DNA of 64,000 nt from contig NZ_PGGV01000007.1 of assembly GCF_002798405.1 (NCBI RefSeq), positions 1 to 64,000 of the forward strand. The letters are read 5' to 3'. This DNA comes from Glycomyces xiaoerkulensis (lineage in GTDB: Bacteria > Actinomycetota > Actinomycetes > Mycobacteriales > Micromonosporaceae). Positions 1 through 10,236 of this stretch are shown piece after piece. Each line of letters opens with the position of its first letter. Position 1 is the stretch's first letter. The position numbers and the translations under genes were made by a program. The notes below the pieces were generated by a model. It saw nothing but the letters and a program-made list of their open reading frames with translations, had not been told where the DNA came from and made no database searches.

Positions 1-729
1 CATCTTGTCGATGATCGCCTCGGCGGTGGGGTCCTGCATGTCGTCGACGACTTGGCCGTCGGCGAGGAACACGACGCGGTCGGCGTAGGCGGCGGCGTTG
101 GGGTCGTGGGTGACCATGCAGATGGTCTGGCCGAATTCGTCGACGCTGGTGCGCAGGAAGCGGAGGACTTCGGCGCCGGAGCGGGTGTCGAGGTTGCCGG
201 TGGGTTCGTCGGCGAACACGACCTCGGGCCGTGAGGCGAGGGCGCGGGCGCAGGCCACGCGCTGCTGCTGGCCGCCGGACAGCTCGGTGGGCTTGTGGTC
301 GAGGCGGTCGGCCAGGTCGAGGGTGTCGATGATGCGGCGGACCCACTCGGGGTCGGCCTTGGTGCCGGCGATGGCGGCCGGGAGGGTGATGTTCTCCTCG
401 GCGGTGAGCGTGGGCAGGAGGTTGAACTGCTGGAAGATGAAGCCGATCTTGTCGCGGCGCAGCTTGGTGAGGGCCTTGTCGTTGAGGCCGGTGATGGTGG
501 ACTCGCCGATGCTCACCGAGCCGCGGTCGGTGGTGTCGAGGCCGGCGAGGCAGTGCATCAGGGTCGACTTGCCTGAGCCGGAGGGGCCCATGATGGCGGT
601 GAGGACGCCGGAGGTGAATTCGACCGAGACGTCGCGGAGCGCGACGACCTGCGCCTCGCCGGACCCGTAGGCCTTCCATACGCCCTCGGCGGCGACGGCG
701 GTGGTCTTGACAGGGGATGCGGTGGACAC
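1..729 (-). CDS. ABC transporter ATP-binding protein, LolD/MacB type (C-terminus cut by window edge)
   Basis: This is the nucleotide-binding subunit of an ABC exporter that would pair with FtsX/MacB-like permeases outside the window. The frame is open for 243 codons to base 1. Walker A is near residues 48-55 (GPSGSGKS), the Q-loop near Q100, the signature LSGGQQQ at 150-156, Walker B (VVFADEP) at 170-176 and the switch histidine near 208. The start is GTG at 729, preceded by an AAAGAGAGAG ribosome site. The two-component genes lie upstream on the same strand, an arrangement typical of Bce/DesKR-like regulation of peptide or antibiotic exporters; that link is inferred. The upstream gap holds repeated ATGAC-type dyads. 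Confidence 0.93.
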   Translation of the reverse strand, partial: MSTASPVKTTAVAAEGVWKAYGSGEAQVVALRDVSVEFTSGVLTAIMGPSGSGKSTLMHCLAGLDTTDRGSVSIGESTITGLNDKALTKLRRDKIGFIFQQFNLLPTLTAEENITLPAAIAGTKADPEWVRRIIDTLDLADRLDHKPTELSGGQQQRVACARALASRPEVVFADEPTGNLDTRSGAEVLRFLRTSVDEFGQTICMVTHDPNAAAYADRVVFLADGQVVDDMQDPTAEAIIDKM

Positions 730-778
730 GACGCTCTCTCTTTCGATGTGGTGGCGGTGTTCCGTTGGGTGCATTGAA

Positions 779-821
779 ATGACATCGATATACCGACTGA
801 TGACATCATACATGACGTCAT
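779..821. promoter_or_regulatory. Cluster of three ATGAC(A/G)TC half or full dyads upstream of the ABC ATPase
   Basis: Three related words occur in 43 bp: ATGACATCG (779-787), ATGACATCAT (800-809) and the perfect palindrome ATGACGTCAT (812-821). On the minus strand a TATA-rich -10-like stretch (near 788-792) lies between the first and second copies, so a bound protein would overlap the promoter of the ABC gene. This is probably an operator; the regulator is unknown. The response regulator encoded just upstream or a TetR/PadR/GntR protein are the obvious candidates. Confidence 0.5.
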
Positions 822-976
822 CTTGCATCGCAGGACTCCCGCGATCATGGTCCGACCCTAAGCGACGGTGCCCGGCTTTGCATCGGCTTTCAGAATGGTT
901 CGGGTCTCCGACCTCAGGCGTAGGAACCGGTACCCCGGTACTACTCGCCAACCACGCCGCTCGGCGGATCCCGGCC

Positions 977-1648
977 TCACCGCGAGGGTTTGACCAGGCC
1001 GCTCTCGTAGGCGAGAACCACCGCCTGGACGCGGTCGCGGACGCCGAGCTTGGTGAGCAGATGCCCCACATGCGTTTTGACGGTCGTCTCGCCCACCGTC
1101 AGCCGGTCGGCGATCTCGGCGTTCGTCAGGCCCTTGGCCAGGAGCATCAGCACCTCGCGCTCGCGGGAGGTCAGCGACTCCAGCTCCGCCGGAGGCCGGT
1201 CGTCCTCATCGGGCCGGTGCTCGGCGAAGCGTCCCAGCAGCGTCGAGAGAATGTGGGGGGCGACCACGGCACCGCCGCGGTGGACGGTGCGGATGGCCTC
1301 GACCAGATCGCCGGCCGGGGCGTCCTTGGTGAGGAACCCGGCCGCCCCGGATTTGAGCGCTCCGACTACGTACTCATCGAGGTCGAATGTGGTCAATACC
1401 AGCACTCTGCTAGGAAGTGACGCCTCGACGATGTCGGCGGTGGCGGCTACGCCGTCGCGGCGCGGCATGCGGATGTCCATCAGGACCACATCGGGCACCA
1501 GGCGCCTGGTGAGGTCGAACGCCTCGACCCCGTCGCCGGCCTCGCCGACGATGTCGATGTCGTGCTCGGCGCCCAGCACCATTTTGAACCCGGCGCGCAG
1601 GAGCTGCTGGTCGTCCACCAGCAGGAGCCGGATGGGCCGCTCGCTCAC
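977..1648 (-). CDS. NarL/LuxR-family response regulator
   Basis: A 223-residue DNA-binding response regulator. The receiver domain occupies about residues 6-120, with acidic D12/D13 and the phospho-acceptor D58 in VVLMDIRMP. A LuxR-type helix-turn-helix follows at about 155-215 (LTSREREVL ... TVKTHVGHLLTKL). Its start overlaps the end of the kinase gene by four bases (1645-1648), so the two are translationally coupled and form one two-component system. The likely target is the ABC exporter downstream on the same strand, by analogy with other kinase-regulator-ABC sets; no direct evidence for the stimulus is visible. Confidence 0.95.
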   Translation of the reverse strand: MSERPIRLLLVDDQQLLRAGFKMVLGAEHDIDIVGEAGDGVEAFDLTRRLVPDVVLMDIRMPRRDGVAATADIVEASLPSRVLVLTTFDLDEYVVGALKSGAAGFLTKDAPAGDLVEAIRTVHRGGAVVAPHILSTLLGRFAEHRPDEDDRPPAELESLTSREREVLMLLAKGLTNAEIADRLTVGETTVKTHVGHLLTKLGVRDRVQAVVLAYESGLVKPSR

Positions 1649-2895
1649 GCGGCCACCCCCTGGAGGTGGGCGCTGCGCGGGAATCGGGCCTCGACGAGGT
1701 AGCCCCCGCCCGGCTGCGGACCGGCCTGGAGCGTGCCGCCGTAGAGCGTCGCCCGCTCGCGCATCCCGATCAGGCCGTGGCCGCCGGAGAATCCGCTCAC
1801 CACCGGCGCGCCCCGTCCCGAATCGCCCACCGAAACCTTGAACTCCGTCTCGCCGTAGTCGACCACGACACTCGCTTTCGCTTTAGGCCCTGCATGTTTG
1901 ATGGTATTGGTCAGCGCTTCCTGGACGATCCGGTAGGCGGCCATGCTCACGCCGGTCGGCAGCGGGTACTCTTCGCCCCGGACGCTGTAGCGGACCGGCA
2001 GGCCCGCCTCCTTGGTCTGGGCGACCAGCGCGCGCAGCGACTCGACCGTCGGCTGCGGCTCCAGTTCGGCCTCGTCGGGCTCGTCCTGGCTCTGGCGCAG
2101 CACCGCGAGGATGTCGCGCATCTCACGCAGCGCCGTGCGGGCGGTGTGGTTGACCGTCGTCAGGGCCTCCTCGGCGGCGTCGGGATCGGCGCGCAGCACC
2201 CGCTTGGCACCCTCCGACATGACGCCGATGACCGAGATGTGGTGGGCCACCACGTCGTGCAGCTCGCGGGCGATGCGCTGCTGCTCCTCCGAGACCGCCT
2301 GCGCGGCCAGGGCCCGCTGAGTCTCCTCGGCCACCCTGGCGCGATCGGACAGCTCCTGGACCTTCAGGCGCCGGTTGCGCATCACCCAGCCGATGAAGAA
2401 CGCCGTGCAGGCCAGCAGGAGGTTCACCGAAGCGTTCAGCGCCGCCACGGTGAACCCGCCGCTCGCGTCCGATTGGATGTTGAAGAAGATCGCCACCGAC
2501 GCCGGCCCCCACAGCGTGATCCCCACGGCGGCGGCCCGGAGCGGCGTCCGGTGCGCACCCGCGCTGTAGATGAGGGTGAACCAGGTGATGCCGCTGTCGG
2601 CGACGAACCACACCTGATCGAACCCCACCCAGGCGAGGATCGCGGCATTGCACAGCACCACCGCCGGCCAGAGCGCCCGGCGGCGCAGGGCGATCGGCGA
2701 CATCCCCGCGGCCAGCATCGCGGCCTGGGGCCACCCGAAGTGCTGGCCTTCGAATCCGGCCAGCGCCGTGGTGTTGGAGACGGCGAGGATCGTCGCGCAC
2801 ATCGCCCACATGGTCGCCGCGAACAGCGCGTCGACGAGGAGGGCGCGTCCGCGCAGCCATTGCCGGAGCCGGCCGAACCTGGAGGTGGATTGCAC
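1645..2895 (-). CDS. Sensor histidine kinase, DesK/NarX-like (HisKA_3)
   Basis: A 416-residue membrane sensor kinase. Several hydrophobic helices fill residues 20-175, then a short coiled linker, then a HisKA_3 dimerisation domain with the phospho-histidine at about H213 in RIARELHDVVAHH, and an HATPase domain with the N-box near 322-337 and a G-box near 385. There is no large extracellular loop, so the signal is probably sensed in or at the membrane. The start is GTG at 2895, because TACCGT (2903-2908) lies exactly 7 nt upstream, implying a leaderless mRNA. It partners the overlapping response regulator. Confidence 0.94.
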   Translation of the reverse strand: MQSTSRFGRLRQWLRGRALLVDALFAATMWAMCATILAVSNTTALAGFEGQHFGWPQAAMLAAGMSPIALRRRALWPAVVLCNAAILAWVGFDQVWFVADSGITWFTLIYSAGAHRTPLRAAAVGITLWGPASVAIFFNIQSDASGGFTVAALNASVNLLLACTAFFIGWVMRNRRLKVQELSDRARVAEETQRALAAQAVSEEQQRIARELHDVVAHHISVIGVMSEGAKRVLRADPDAAEEALTTVNHTARTALREMRDILAVLRQSQDEPDEAELEPQPTVESLRALVAQTKEAGLPVRYSVRGEEYPLPTGVSMAAYRIVQEALTNTIKHAGPKAKASVVVDYGETEFKVSVGDSGRGAPVVSGFSGGHGLIGMRERATLYGGTLQAGPQPGGGYLVEARFPRSAHLQGVAA

Positions 2896-2960
2896 GCCTT
2901 AAACGGTAGCGGTTCCGGGCGCCGACCTCATCGAACGCGAGAATGACTACCGTCTCCGCC

Positions 2961-3791
2961 TCAGGTAGGAGGCATCTCCAGTCCCGGCAGGACCGTCGGC
3001 AGCGGATAGTCCGGCGGCTCGCCGCCGAACTCGGGACACCGATCCTGGAACGAGCACCACCCGCACAGCTTCGAGCGCTGGGGCAGGAACCGCCCGGTGG
3101 CGATCGCCTCGCGCATGGTGCCCCACAGCGCCTTGATCCCGTTCTCGAAGCTCTCCAGCTCCGCCTCGGTGGGAGAGTAGTCGAGGAACCGGCCGTCGCC
3201 CAGGTACATCAGCCGCAGCAGCTTCGGCACCGTCCCGCGGGTGCGCCACCAGACCAGGGCGTAGAACTTCATCTGGAACAGCGGCTTGTCGCAGAACCGG
3301 TCCGAGGGGCGCCGCCCGGTCTTGTAGTCGACCAGGCGGACCAGGCCGTCCCCGTTGACGTCGGCGCGGTCGACGAACCCCTTGAGCCGGGTGCCGTCGT
3401 CGAGCGTGGTCGACACCAGGCACTCGGTGCGATGCGGCTCCAACCGGGTCGGGTCCTCCATACCGAAATAGGTCTCAACCAGGCGGCGCACCCCGCGCAG
3501 CCAAGACGACTCGTCGTCGAGGCCGTCGAACAGGCCGCCGAGGTCCCCCTCGCTCTGGATCCGGACCCACTCGGGCTCGATCATGGCCAGCGCCTCCTCA
3601 GGGGTGCGCTCGCCGGCGTCCATCTCGTAGAGCCGCTCCAGGACCGAATGCACCAGCGTGCCCTGCACCTGCGCCTTGGAGGGCTCCTCGGGCAGCCGGT
3701 CGACCGCTCGGAGCCGGTAGAGGAGCGGGCACTGCTGGAAGTCCAGCGCCCTGGACGGCGACAACTGTGTCGGGCGGGTGGCCTGCGGCAT
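2961..3791 (-). CDS. RecB-family PD-(D/E)XK nuclease with Cas4-like Fe-S cysteines
   Basis: A 276-residue nuclease of the RecB/Cas4 fold. The N-terminus carries FQQCPLLYR and a GTLVHSVLERL helix. The catalytic core is GFVDRADV ... LVDYKTGRR, the D-x(n)-(D/E)xK arrangement. The C-terminus has LCGWCSFQDRCPEF, whose three cysteines with the N-terminal one could hold a [4Fe-4S] cluster as in AddB and Cas4. The ATG at 3791 is chosen because TATGAT (3798-3803) lies 6 nt upstream, so the mRNA would begin at the start codon. From memory, M. tuberculosis has a similar gene (Rv2119) beside trmI. Exact role in repair is not established from sequence. Confidence 0.9.
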   Translation of the reverse strand: MPQATRPTQLSPSRALDFQQCPLLYRLRAVDRLPEEPSKAQVQGTLVHSVLERLYEMDAGERTPEEALAMIEPEWVRIQSEGDLGGLFDGLDDESSWLRGVRRLVETYFGMEDPTRLEPHRTECLVSTTLDDGTRLKGFVDRADVNGDGLVRLVDYKTGRRPSDRFCDKPLFQMKFYALVWWRTRGTVPKLLRLMYLGDGRFLDYSPTEAELESFENGIKALWGTMREAIATGRFLPQRSKLCGWCSFQDRCPEFGGEPPDYPLPTVLPGLEMPPT

Positions 3792-3797
3792 CCTCCG

Positions 3798-3845
3798 ATC
3801 ATATGGCCGACCGGCTCGGACCCGCGCGCGGCCCGCCGATACCGT
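3798..3845. promoter_or_regulatory. Divergent pair of leaderless promoters
   Basis: Minus-strand TATGAT at 3798-3803 serves the nuclease (start 3791, spacing 6). Plus-strand TACCGT at 3840-3845 serves the methyltransferase (start 3854, spacing 8). Only 62 bases separate the two start codons, so the two promoters are nearly back to back. No clear -35 boxes are visible. Confidence 0.6.
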
Positions 3846-3853
3846 CGGGGTTG

Positions 3854-4612
3854 ATGCGCAGCGACCAGACGCCTTCAGCGACACCGGCCCGCTCCTTCGG
3901 GCGGGCTGCCGACCTCTACGACGCCGTCCGGCCGACCTACCCGGCCGAGGCCCTGACCTGGATGACCGGCCCGGCCCCGCTGGACGTGGTCGACCTCGGC
4001 GCCGGCACCGGACTGCTTACCCGCGGCCTGGTCGCCCTGGGCCACCGGGTGACCGCCGTCGAACCCGACCGGCAGATGCTGGACAAACTCGTCGCCTCCA
4101 GCCCCGGCCTGGCCGGCCACCGCCAGGGGAGCGCCGAAGAGCTGCCGCTGCCGGACGGCTCGGCCGACGTCGTCTGCGCCGGACAGGCCTACCACTGGTT
4201 CGACCGCGAGCGGGCACTGCCTGAGATCCGCCGCGTCCTGCGCCCCGACGGCCTCTTCGCGCCCGTATGGAACGGCCGCGACGAATCGGTCGACTGGGTC
4301 CGGGCCCTGTCGGAGATCATCGGCGCCTCCACCGGCGAACTGGCCGCCACCGCCGCGGCCCGGCCGGGGCACTACGGCCCCTACTTCACCGAGGCCGAAT
4401 CGAAGATCGTCCGCGGATCGAAGACGTTCGACCGAGCGGGTCTGATCGGCCTGATCCAGTCCCGCTCGCTCTACCTCACCGCCGACGACGACACCAAGGG
4501 CAGACTCATCGCCGCAGTCGAATACCTGGTCGACACCCACCCCCGGTTGGCAGGCCGGGACACCTTCGAGATGCCGTACACGACCCACGCCTACCGCGCC
4601 CGCCCGGCCTGA
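3854..4612 (+). CDS. Class I SAM-dependent methyltransferase
   Basis: A 252-residue UbiE/SmtA-like methyltransferase. Motif I is VVDLGAGTGLLT (about residues 39-50), followed by an acidic end of strand two (AVEPD), the ELPLPDGSADVV post-I motif and AYHWFD. These bind S-adenosylmethionine; the methyl acceptor cannot be told from sequence. The ATG at 3854 is taken rather than earlier in-frame starts, because homologues normally begin close to the RSFGRAADLYDAVRP segment and because a TACCGT box lies just upstream. It is monocistronic and divergent from the nuclease gene. Confidence 0.88.
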   Translation: MRSDQTPSATPARSFGRAADLYDAVRPTYPAEALTWMTGPAPLDVVDLGAGTGLLTRGLVALGHRVTAVEPDRQMLDKLVASSPGLAGHRQGSAEELPLPDGSADVVCAGQAYHWFDRERALPEIRRVLRPDGLFAPVWNGRDESVDWVRALSEIIGASTGELAATAAARPGHYGPYFTEAESKIVRGSKTFDRAGLIGLIQSRSLYLTADDDTKGRLIAAVEYLVDTHPRLAGRDTFEMPYTTHAYRARPA

Positions 4613-4653
4613 ACCCGACCGCTCCGACCCCCGGCCCGACCGGCGCCGCGTAG

Positions 4654-6968
<2,315 letters not shown>

Positions 6969-7083
6969 GTCCCCCACATTAATTGCCGCCGAGAATGTAG
7001 CGCAATGTCGGTGTCGAGTCTTACTATTGGCGTCCCCAGCCAGCTACGGTTGGAGTAGGACCCTCACTCGGGAGGTGTGACCC

Positions 7084-8868
7084 GTGGCACGCAATAGTGA
7101 TGACCGTCGACAGGGACTGGGTCGGGACTCAGAGCACGACGAACTGTCAGGACAGGTCGACGAGCTCCAGGAGGAACTGGCCGCGGCCCGGCGTCGACTC
7201 ACCGAAACGCCCCGACACGTCCACATTCTGGAAGAGCGGCTCGCCGCCGCCCAATCCCAGATAGACCGGCTGTCGGAGCAGAACGAGCGGCTCGTGGCGA
7301 CTCTCAAGGAGGCCCGCGAGCAGATCGTCTCGCTGAAGGAGGAAATCGACCGGCTCGCCCAGCCGCCGTCCGGATACGGCGTGTTCCTGGGGGCCCGTGA
7401 GGACGGCACCATCGACGTCTTCACCTCTGGAAGGAAGTTCCGCGTCGCGCTCGCGCCGTCGATCGACGCCGACGAGCTCGAACGCGGACAGGAGGTCCTG
7501 CTCAACGACGCGATGAACGTTGTGGAGGTCCTCGAATACGAGCGCATAGGCGAGGTGGTGACGCTCAAGGAGCTCATCGAGACCGATGACGGCGGCCCGC
7601 CCGACCGGGCGCTGGTGACCAGCCACGCCGACGAGGAGCGGGTGGTGCTCCTGTCGGACGCGCTGATGAACCAGCCACTCCGGGCCGGCGACTCGATCAT
7701 GATCGAGCCGCGCGCCGGATACGCCTACGAGAGGATTCAGAAGAGCGAGGTCGAGGAGCTCGTCCTCGAGGAGGTCCCCGACGTCGACTACTACGACATC
7801 GGCGGCCTCGACGGGCAGATCGAGCTGATCCGGGACGCGGTCGAGCTGCCGTTCCTGCATGCGGACCTGTTCCGCGAGCACCAGTTGCGCCCGCCCAAGG
7901 GCGTGCTGCTGTACGGCCCGCCCGGCTGCGGCAAGACGCTCATCGCCAAGGCCGTCGCCAACTCGCTGGCCAAGAAGGTCGCCGGGATGCGCGGCGACGA
8001 CGCCTCGTCGACCAAGAGCTACTTCCTCAACATCAAGGGTCCGGAGCTGCTGAACAAGTACGTCGGCGAGACCGAGCGGCACATCCGCCTGGTCTTCCAG
8101 CGGGCCCGCGAGAAGGCCTCCGAGGGCATGCCGGTCATCGTGTTCTTCGACGAGATGGACTCGATCTTCCGCACCCGCGGTTCGGGCGTGTCCTCCGACG
8201 TGGAGAACACGATCGTCCCGCAGTTGCTCAGCGAGATCGACGGCGTCGAAGGGCTGGAGAACGTCATCGTCATCGGCGCCTCCAACCGCGAGGACATGAT
8301 CGACCCGGCGATCCTGCGGCCCGGCCGCCTGGACGTCAAGATCAAGATCGAGCGTCCCGACGCTGAGTCGGCGAAGGAGATCTTCTCGAAGTACATCACC
8401 GCGGAGCTGCCGCTGCACGACGACGACCTCACCGAGCACAGCAAGGACCGCGACGACACGGTGTCGGCGATGATCCAGGCCGTGGTCGAGCGGATGTACT
8501 CCGAGGTGGAGGAGAACCGGTTCCTGGAGGTGACCTACGCCGACGGCGACAAGGAGGTCCTGTACTTCAAGGACTTCAACTCCGGGGCGATGATAGAGAA
8601 CATCGTCGCCCGCGCCAAGAAGATGGCCATCAAGGACTACTTGACGCACGATTCCAAGGGACTGCGACTCAACCACCTGATCGACGCCACCGTCGACGAG
8701 TTCCGGGAGAACGAGGACCTGCCGAACACCACCAACCCCGACGACTGGGCGCGGATCTCCGGCAAGAAGGGCGAGCGGATCGTCTACATCCGGACGCTGG
8801 TCTCCGGCAAGGGCTCCGATTCGGGCCGCAGCATCGACACGGTGTCGAACACGGGGCAGTACCTGTAG
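7084..8868 (+). CDS. arc: Proteasome-associated AAA ATPase ARC/Mpa
   Basis: A 594-residue hexameric ATPase that binds Pup on modified proteins, unfolds them and feeds the 20S proteasome. An N-terminal coiled coil (about 25-95) is the Pup receptor. Two OB folds follow (95-240), then the AAA domain with Walker A GPPGCGKT (about 279-286) and Walker [11 protein letters not shown] (about 355-364), and an arginine-finger region. The C-terminus is GQYL, the HbYX-like tail known to dock ARC/Mpa on the proteasome alpha ring. The start is GTG at 7084, with GGGAGG 8 nt upstream. It opens the proteasome locus; dop follows after an inserted minus-strand phosphatase. Confidence 0.98.
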   Translation: MARNSDDRRQGLGRDSEHDELSGQVDELQEELAAARRRLTETPRHVHILEERLAAAQSQIDRLSEQNERLVATLKEAREQIVSLKEEIDRLAQPPSGYGVFLGAREDGTIDVFTSGRKFRVALAPSIDADELERGQEVLLNDAMNVVEVLEYERIGEVVTLKELIETDDGGPPDRALVTSHADEERVVLLSDALMNQPLRAGDSIMIEPRAGYAYERIQKSEVEELVLEEVPDVDYYDIGGLDGQIELIRDAVELPFLHADLFREHQLRPPKGVLLYGPPGCGKTLIAKAVANSLAKKVAGMRGDDASSTKSYFLNIKGPELLNKYVGETERHIRLVFQRAREKASEGMPVIVFFDEMDSIFRTRGSGVSSDVENTIVPQLLSEIDGVEGLENVIVIGASNREDMIDPAILRPGRLDVKIKIERPDAESAKEIFSKYITAELPLHDDDLTEHSKDRDDTVSAMIQAVVERMYSEVEENRFLEVTYADGDKEVLYFKDFNSGAMIENIVARAKKMAIKDYLTHDSKGLRLNHLIDATVDEFRENEDLPNTTNPDDWARISGKKGERIVYIRTLVSGKGSDSGRSIDTVSNTGQYL

Positions 8869-8884
8869 CGAAACGCATACCGCA

Positions 8885-8947
8885 CACCGGGGCAGAACCC
8901 GGTGCCGAGTGAGGACGAGCGGCCGGCGGGCGACCGCCGGCCGCTCG
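8885..8947. terminator. Two tandem hairpins between arc and the convergent phosphatase gene
   Basis: The first hairpin has perfect 7-bp arms (CACCGGG 8885-8891, CCCGGTG 8898-8904). The second has perfect 14-bp GC-rich arms (8916-8929 and 8934-8947) closed by a GCGA tetraloop. The gap is only 86 bases and the genes converge, so this is probably a bidirectional terminator. There is no U-tract, which is common for actinobacterial terminators. Confidence 0.75.
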
Positions 8948-8954
8948 GCGTCGC

Positions 8955-10103
8955 CTACGGCACCTGCAGGATCAGCACCGACAGGTCGTCGCGGCGGACG
9001 TACCCGCCGCTCCGGAAATCCGTCCGGAGCCTCACCAGGAGCTCCTCGGGGTCGCTGACGCCCTCGGCGCGGTGGGCGTTGATCCGGGCGACCAGCGGGA
9101 ACGTCCTGCCCTGGCGGTTGCGGGCCTCGACCAGCCCGTCGGTGTGGATCACCACCAGCGAGCCGTGCAGCAGCGGCGCCTCCAGCGTCTCGGCGGGGCC
9201 CTGGGCGAACTCGGTCAGCCCCAGCGGCGGCCCCGGCCTCGGTGCGAGCTGCTGGGCCCGCTGATGCACCAGCAGCGGCGCCGGGTGCCCGCACAGCACC
9301 ACCCGCACCAGGCGCTCGCCCGGTGGGATCTCCACCAGCGCCGCGGTCGCGAACGTCTCCTCCCATTCGCCCCGGTCCCGGTTGTCGCGGACCACCCGGC
9401 GCTCGAGCCGGGCGGCCAGGTCGCGCAGGGTCGGGTCGTCGAGGGCGCCCTCCCGGAAGCTGCCCAGCAGCGCCTCGGTCACCCGCACCGAGTTCAGATC
9501 GTGCCCCTGGACGTCGCCGACCACGACCCGGACCCCGAAGTCGGTGTGCTGGAGGTCGAAGAAGTCCCCGCCGACCAGTCCGGGGCTGCCCTCGGGAGTC
9601 CGGTAGGCCGAGGCGACCCGGATCGGGCCGACCCGCTCGGGCGGCTCGGGCAGGATCGCGAGCTGCGCGACCTCGGCGACGTTGGTCATGCGCAGCAACC
9701 GCAGCACCACCCGGTCCCGGATCCACGCCAGCAGCACCGACAGCGAGCCGACTATCAGGACCGCCACCACGTCGTACCAGTTGCTCGCCGGCAGGGCCAG
9801 CAGCCCCAGCGCCTCCCCGCCGGCGGCGACGAACGCGGCCACCGCCAGCACCGAGCACCCGGTCGCGATCGGGCCGTTGACCAGCGCGGTCAGTGCCGGC
9901 AGGGTGAAGATCAGGAAGGTGTACCGCACCAGTCCGGGGTCGAAGGCGAACAGCACCAGCGGCAGCAGTGCCAGCAGAGGCAGCAGGCGCAGCCACAGCA
10001 CCGAGCCCGGGTCGCCGCCGGTGATCCGCGACCAGGGGCCGCCGTTCGCCAGATAGGACCGGGTCGAGCCCTGGTCCCGGACCTCACCGCTACTCATCCC
10101 CAC
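8955..10103 (-). CDS. Membrane PP2C-type (SpoIIE/RsbU) serine/threonine phosphatase
   Basis: A 382-residue protein with about four membrane helices (residues 36-150) and a cytosolic PP2C/SpoIIE domain. Metal-binding motifs are GGDFFD, GDVQGHD and HTDGLVE, with a CGHP motif between them. Family members dephosphorylate serine/threonine on anti-anti-sigma factors or other proteins. GTG at 10103 is chosen because TACGAT (10111-10116) lies 7 nt upstream; ATG at 10097 is the alternative. It sits between arc and dop, in reverse orientation, which I do not know from the standard actinobacterial proteasome order. A functional link to pupylation is possible but only positional. Confidence 0.9.
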   Translation of the reverse strand: MGMSSGEVRDQGSTRSYLANGGPWSRITGGDPGSVLWLRLLPLLALLPLVLFAFDPGLVRYTFLIFTLPALTALVNGPIATGCSVLAVAAFVAAGGEALGLLALPASNWYDVVAVLIVGSLSVLLAWIRDRVVLRLLRMTNVAEVAQLAILPEPPERVGPIRVASAYRTPEGSPGLVGGDFFDLQHTDFGVRVVVGDVQGHDLNSVRVTEALLGSFREGALDDPTLRDLAARLERRVVRDNRDRGEWEETFATAALVEIPPGERLVRVVLCGHPAPLLVHQRAQQLAPRPGPPLGLTEFAQGPAETLEAPLLHGSLVVIHTDGLVEARNRQGRTFPLVARINAHRAEGVSDPEELLVRLRTDFRSGGYVRRDDLSVLILQVP

Positions 10104-10110
10104 CGGGGTG

Positions 10111-10229
10111 ATCGTATGCGGAGGCCGCCCGATAGGGCCGGTGGATCGCGCATTCCGGCGTCCCGCGCCGAATCCGTTCGGTTCGGCCTGCGCCGGGAGG
10201 CGCAACGGCAGCGCCGAACGGACTACGCT
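10111..10229. promoter_or_regulatory. Divergent leaderless promoters, phosphatase/dop
   Basis: Minus-strand TACGAT at 10111-10116 is 7 nt from the phosphatase GTG (10103). Plus-strand TACGCT at 10224-10229 is 7 nt from the dop ATG (10237). The 133-base gap between the starts is otherwise without recognisable features. Confidence 0.6.
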
Positions 10230-10236
10230 CGAAGGC

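Noticed and set aside
3767-3853. Upstream in-frame starts for the methyltransferase gene
   Set aside because: They would overlap the divergent nuclease promoter and start codon, and add residues not expected for the family.
7147-9996. A 949-codon minus-strand frame opposite arc and the phosphatase gene
   Set aside because: It is a mirror frame; no motif is present, and arc with all its motifs occupies the plus strand.
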